From UBA1163 sp049513055 (GTDB lineage Bacteria > Desulfobacterota > BSN033 > UBA1163), in the NCBI GenBank assembly GCA_049513055.1, contig JBEKWN010000005.1, positions 7,452-71,451 on the forward strand: a stretch of 64,000 nt of DNA. Reading direction: 5' to 3'. A model generated the notes under the pieces. It did not search any database. It was not told the DNA's origin and was given only the letters and a program-made list of their open reading frames with translations. A program made the position numbers and the translations under genes. The first letter of the stretch is position 1; every line of letters begins with the position of its first letter. Below, piece after piece: positions 61,930 to 64,000 of this stretch.

Positions 61930-63273
61930 ATGTTACCGGATATGAAAAAGGCTATTAAAAAAGTCGATATCAAAGGATGGAAGAAAGTCTCAGTGGAATT
62001 TGGGCGGAATGTTTTGGAGATTTCTGTTCCACCGGATTGTGTTGAATTGAGCATGAAAGAAGTGCCATTTCTTCTAAATCCCAAGGCAGCCATTGAAAAG
62101 GCTTTTTTAAATCCAATCGGCAGTCCTCCCTTAGAAGAGATCATTCGGAAAAAAAGCAAGCCCCCTGAAAAACTCTCCGTTGCAATTGCCGTTTCAGATA
62201 TCACCAGACCTGTTCCATACCAAGGAGAGAACGGCATCCTTCTCCCCATATTGAAGCGCTTGGAATCTTCGGGCATCCCGAAGCAAAATATCAAGATCAT
62301 CGTAGCCACAGGAATGCATCGATCTAGCACTTATGAAGAGAAGGTGGAGATGTATGGAAATGAAGTGGTTGAACAGTTCACGATCTTGGACCACGATTGT
62401 GAGAATAACGATCTTTTGGAAAGTATTGGAAAGACCAAAAGGGGAACGAATGTCTATGTCAATCGTGACTTCTATTTTTCCAAGACGATTCAAAAGTTTC
62501 ACGGCCCCGAATATCTTGAAGACCCCAATGCCACCAATCTCATTCTCGAAGGAAATCCCTGTCATGAAGAAGCGATGGAGGTGGCAAAGACTGTTGGAGT
62601 CGATTTTATTGTGAATGCCAATCTCGACAGAGATTTGCGCCTCACTCAAATCTTCACGGGTGATCTGGTGCAAGCCCACATGAAGGCTTATGAAATGATC
62701 AAGGGTTATGCCGAGATCCCTCTTGAGAGGGAATTCGATATTGTGCTGACTCATGGTGGCTATGTCGGAAGAGATCATTATCAGACAGCAAAGGCGGGAG
62801 TGGGTGCCCTACCAGCTGTGAAGGAGAGGGGAATCATTATCATTGCTGCCAATAACCGGGATCCCATTGAACCCGTTGGGTCCACTGAATATAGGACGCT
62901 GATCCATTTGTTGAAGATGCAGGGACCGGATCGTTACCTGGGGTTGATCCAAAATTCTCACTGGCAATTTACAAAAGATCAATGGGAGCCTGAGGTATGG
63001 GGAAAAGTGATCAGAAAGGTGGGAGAGGAGGGGTTGATCTACTGCACGATTGAAATTTCAAAAGAAGACCACTGCCTCCTGCCCGGAGTCTGCGGCCTTG
63101 ATTTAATAAAGGGAAAGAGAAAGAGTCCCACTCTTGAAAAGGCTCAAGAGATGGTCCAGAATGCTGTCCTCTTAGCGACGTGCCGTTACCGAGAAAAAGG
63201 AGTTGAACCCACCATGGCCTTTATCCGAGAAGGCCCCTACGCCGTTCCTGTTCTCCGAAGAAAATCGGGATAG
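61930..63273 (+). CDS. LarA-like protein (DUF2088) with the pincer-lysine region missing
   Basis: 447 residues. The N-terminal part of lactate racemase LarA is clear: VAVSDITRP-type (VAIAVSDITRPVPYQG) and VATGMHRSS, with the His equivalent to H108. After NRDFY the sequence jumps to FSKTIQKFHGPEYLED. In LarA the segment between these holds the PHxxxGxxGGxK motif whose Lys binds the nickel-pincer nucleotide; about 30 residues are absent, without a frameshift. So nickel-pincer racemase activity is doubtful. The rest (LEGNPCHEEAM, GGYVGRDHYQTAKAGVGAL) is intact. It closes the Liv-Mo hydroxylase-ADH cluster. Confidence 0.78.
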   Translation: MLPDMKKAIKKVDIKGWKKVSVEFGRNVLEISVPPDCVELSMKEVPFLLNPKAAIEKAFLNPIGSPPLEEIIRKKSKPPEKLSVAIAVSDITRPVPYQGENGILLPILKRLESSGIPKQNIKIIVATGMHRSSTYEEKVEMYGNEVVEQFTILDHDCENNDLLESIGKTKRGTNVYVNRDFYFSKTIQKFHGPEYLEDPNATNLILEGNPCHEEAMEVAKTVGVDFIVNANLDRDLRLTQIFTGDLVQAHMKAYEMIKGYAEIPLEREFDIVLTHGGYVGRDHYQTAKAGVGALPAVKERGIIIIAANNRDPIEPVGSTEYRTLIHLLKMQGPDRYLGLIQNSHWQFTKDQWEPEVWGKVIRKVGEEGLIYCTIEISKEDHCLLPGVCGLDLIKGKRKSPTLEKAQEMVQNAVLLATCRYREKGVEPTMAFIREGPYAVPVLRRKSG

Positions 63274-63453
63274 CCATAAGAAAATAGAAGGCTCAGGTGT
63301 AAAGGTAAGGGGAAGGATGCCGGTTTTGTGATTAGGTTATGTCGTTGGTGTTTAAACTTTTAGTCCTAATCCCTTGCCCTTTAACTAAACAGGCTTCCTA
63401 ACCTTAACCTAAAGACCACTTGATTCCATTCCCGCAATAGGTAGGGTGACTCT

Positions 63454-63481
63454 CAAATCTGAAATCTGCAATCTGAAATTA
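63454..63481. repeat. Heptamer tandem repeat (AAATCTG type)
   Basis: Four 7-nt units close to AAATCTG lie between the LarA-like gene and the end of ilvD. The same word is found before the endonuclease Q gene (39355-39382). Confidence 0.6.
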
Positions 63482-64000
63482 GTCCACAAAAGTAGCACCC
63501 GTGTTGGCGGATGTAACGAGTCTTGCATATCGCTTGAGATAACCTCTCAGTTTTTTCTTCGGTGGTTTCCACTTAGATAGTCTTCTTTTCAATTCTTCTT
63601 TGGAGATGAGGAGGCCGTCTGTCAGCAAGGCGACATCCCGATCTCTTCCAACGCCAACAATCGCAGAGGTTGGAGCCAGCATTTCCCTCATTCCTGGTCC
63701 ACCTTTTGGACCTTCATATCGAATGACAACGACCTCACCTTTTTTTATCTTTCTATCCAGAATTATCTTGATAGCCTCTTCTTCAGAATCAAAAACTCTG
63801 GCCGGCCCTCGATGTTTGAGCATGGCCTCATCAACGGCGGATTGTTTAATTACTGCACCCTCTGGAGCTAAATTTCCAAAGAGAACGGCTAAACCTCCTG
63901 TGGCATGGTAAGGTTTTTCAAGGGGACGAATCACTTCTGGATTAATAGTTTTCTTCCCCTTGAGATTTTCTTCTATCGATTTTCCTGTAACGGTCAACGG
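63479..64000 (-). CDS. ilvD: Dihydroxy-acid dehydratase, C-terminal part (5' end outside window), internally deleted
   Basis: The frame runs off the right edge; the first ATG inside (63997) is internal. About 173 residues remain. TGKSIEENLKG, GLAVLFGNLAPEGAVIKQSAVD, YEGPKGGPGMREMLAPTSAI and LVTSANTGA are IlvD hallmarks. After DVALLTDG it jumps to LLISKEELKRRLSKWKPP: the RFSGGTRG block and about 45 residues between, which carry the catalytic Ser, are missing. It is the branched-chain amino acid pathway enzyme, probably inactive here unless the assembly is faulty. Confidence 0.75.
   Translation of the reverse strand, partial: PLTVTGKSIEENLKGKKTINPEVIRPLEKPYHATGGLAVLFGNLAPEGAVIKQSAVDEAMLKHRGPARVFDSEEEAIKIILDRKIKKGEVVVIRYEGPKGGPGMREMLAPTSAIVGVGRDRDVALLTDGLLISKEELKRRLSKWKPPKKKLRGYLKRYARLVTSANTGATFVD

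Overview
The window reads as a chromosome segment of a Gram-negative anaerobe, most likely a deltaproteobacterium (Desulfobacterota, Syntrophales/Syntrophobacterales-like). This is inferred from the gene content: the LysM-dprA-topA-trmFO neighbourhood, DUF6599/DUF362 pair, lipoproteins with lipoboxes, a TolC-type outer-membrane protein, a glycosyltransferase 9, orphan AmrS-type radical SAM enzymes, and a Liv transporter followed by molybdenum hydroxylase, alcohol dehydrogenase and LarA-like genes. No rRNA gene, CRISPR array, intact insertion sequence or prophage was seen; two tRNA genes (Gly-GCC, Cys-GCA) are present.

Layout. 1-4.3 kb: the tail of a large helical protein (possibly a STAND-type sensor), then two toxin-antitoxin pairs (AbrB/VapC and AbrB/RelE) among fragments of a zinc-dependent phospholipase C domain gene. 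4.4-12.4 kb: secreted DUF6599 and Tat-exported DUF362 proteins, an M23-like protein without its peptidase domain, a TraB/GumN protein, a large zinc-ribbon/adenylate-cyclase/AAA/TPR signalling protein and a small DUF3303-like protein. 12.9-22.4 kb: acyl-CoA synthetase, nicotinate phosphoribosyltransferase, AmrS, a MinD-like ATPase with a J-domain/RodZ-HTH fusion, TlpA and thioredoxin, polyprenyl synthase, tRNA methyltransferase. 22.8-41.3 kb: LysM, DprA, TopA, a B12-radical SAM protein, TrmFO, a GalT-like enzyme, M23 peptidase, response regulator, TPR, GT9, EF-Tu-domain-2-like protein, radical SAM, DUF763, endonuclease Q, PhoU-like. 41.3-51.7 kb is eroded: a DUF488 pseudogene, a TolC gene followed by a collapsed RND-efflux remnant, tRNAs, an orphan histidine kinase, a duplicated zinc-ribbon gene, an interrupted DUF998 gene and small gene relics. 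52-64 kb: a catabolic cluster (LivK-G-F-M-H, three-subunit molybdenum hydroxylase, iron alcohol dehydrogenase, LarA-like protein) and the 3' end of ilvD.

Themes. First, gene erosion by deletion: the LarA-like protein lacks the block that carries the family's pincer-nucleotide lysine, the IlvD tail lacks the block with the catalytic serine, an M23 gene lacks its catalytic domain, an efflux operon has collapsed to its two ends, and one phospholipase fragment is an internally deleted version of the other. Either the genome is decaying or the assembly has collapsed; read mapping would decide. Second, many intergenic spacers are built from degenerate 7-nt tandem repeats with several different words, some as facing inverted arms, like the STRR heptamers known from filamentous cyanobacteria. 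Third, an inverted-repeat element at 36899-37004 folds as a possible three-way junction, and endonuclease Q ends in a beta-clamp-like QLKLF motif beside DUF763. Functional statements are by motif recognition alone; no database was searched.
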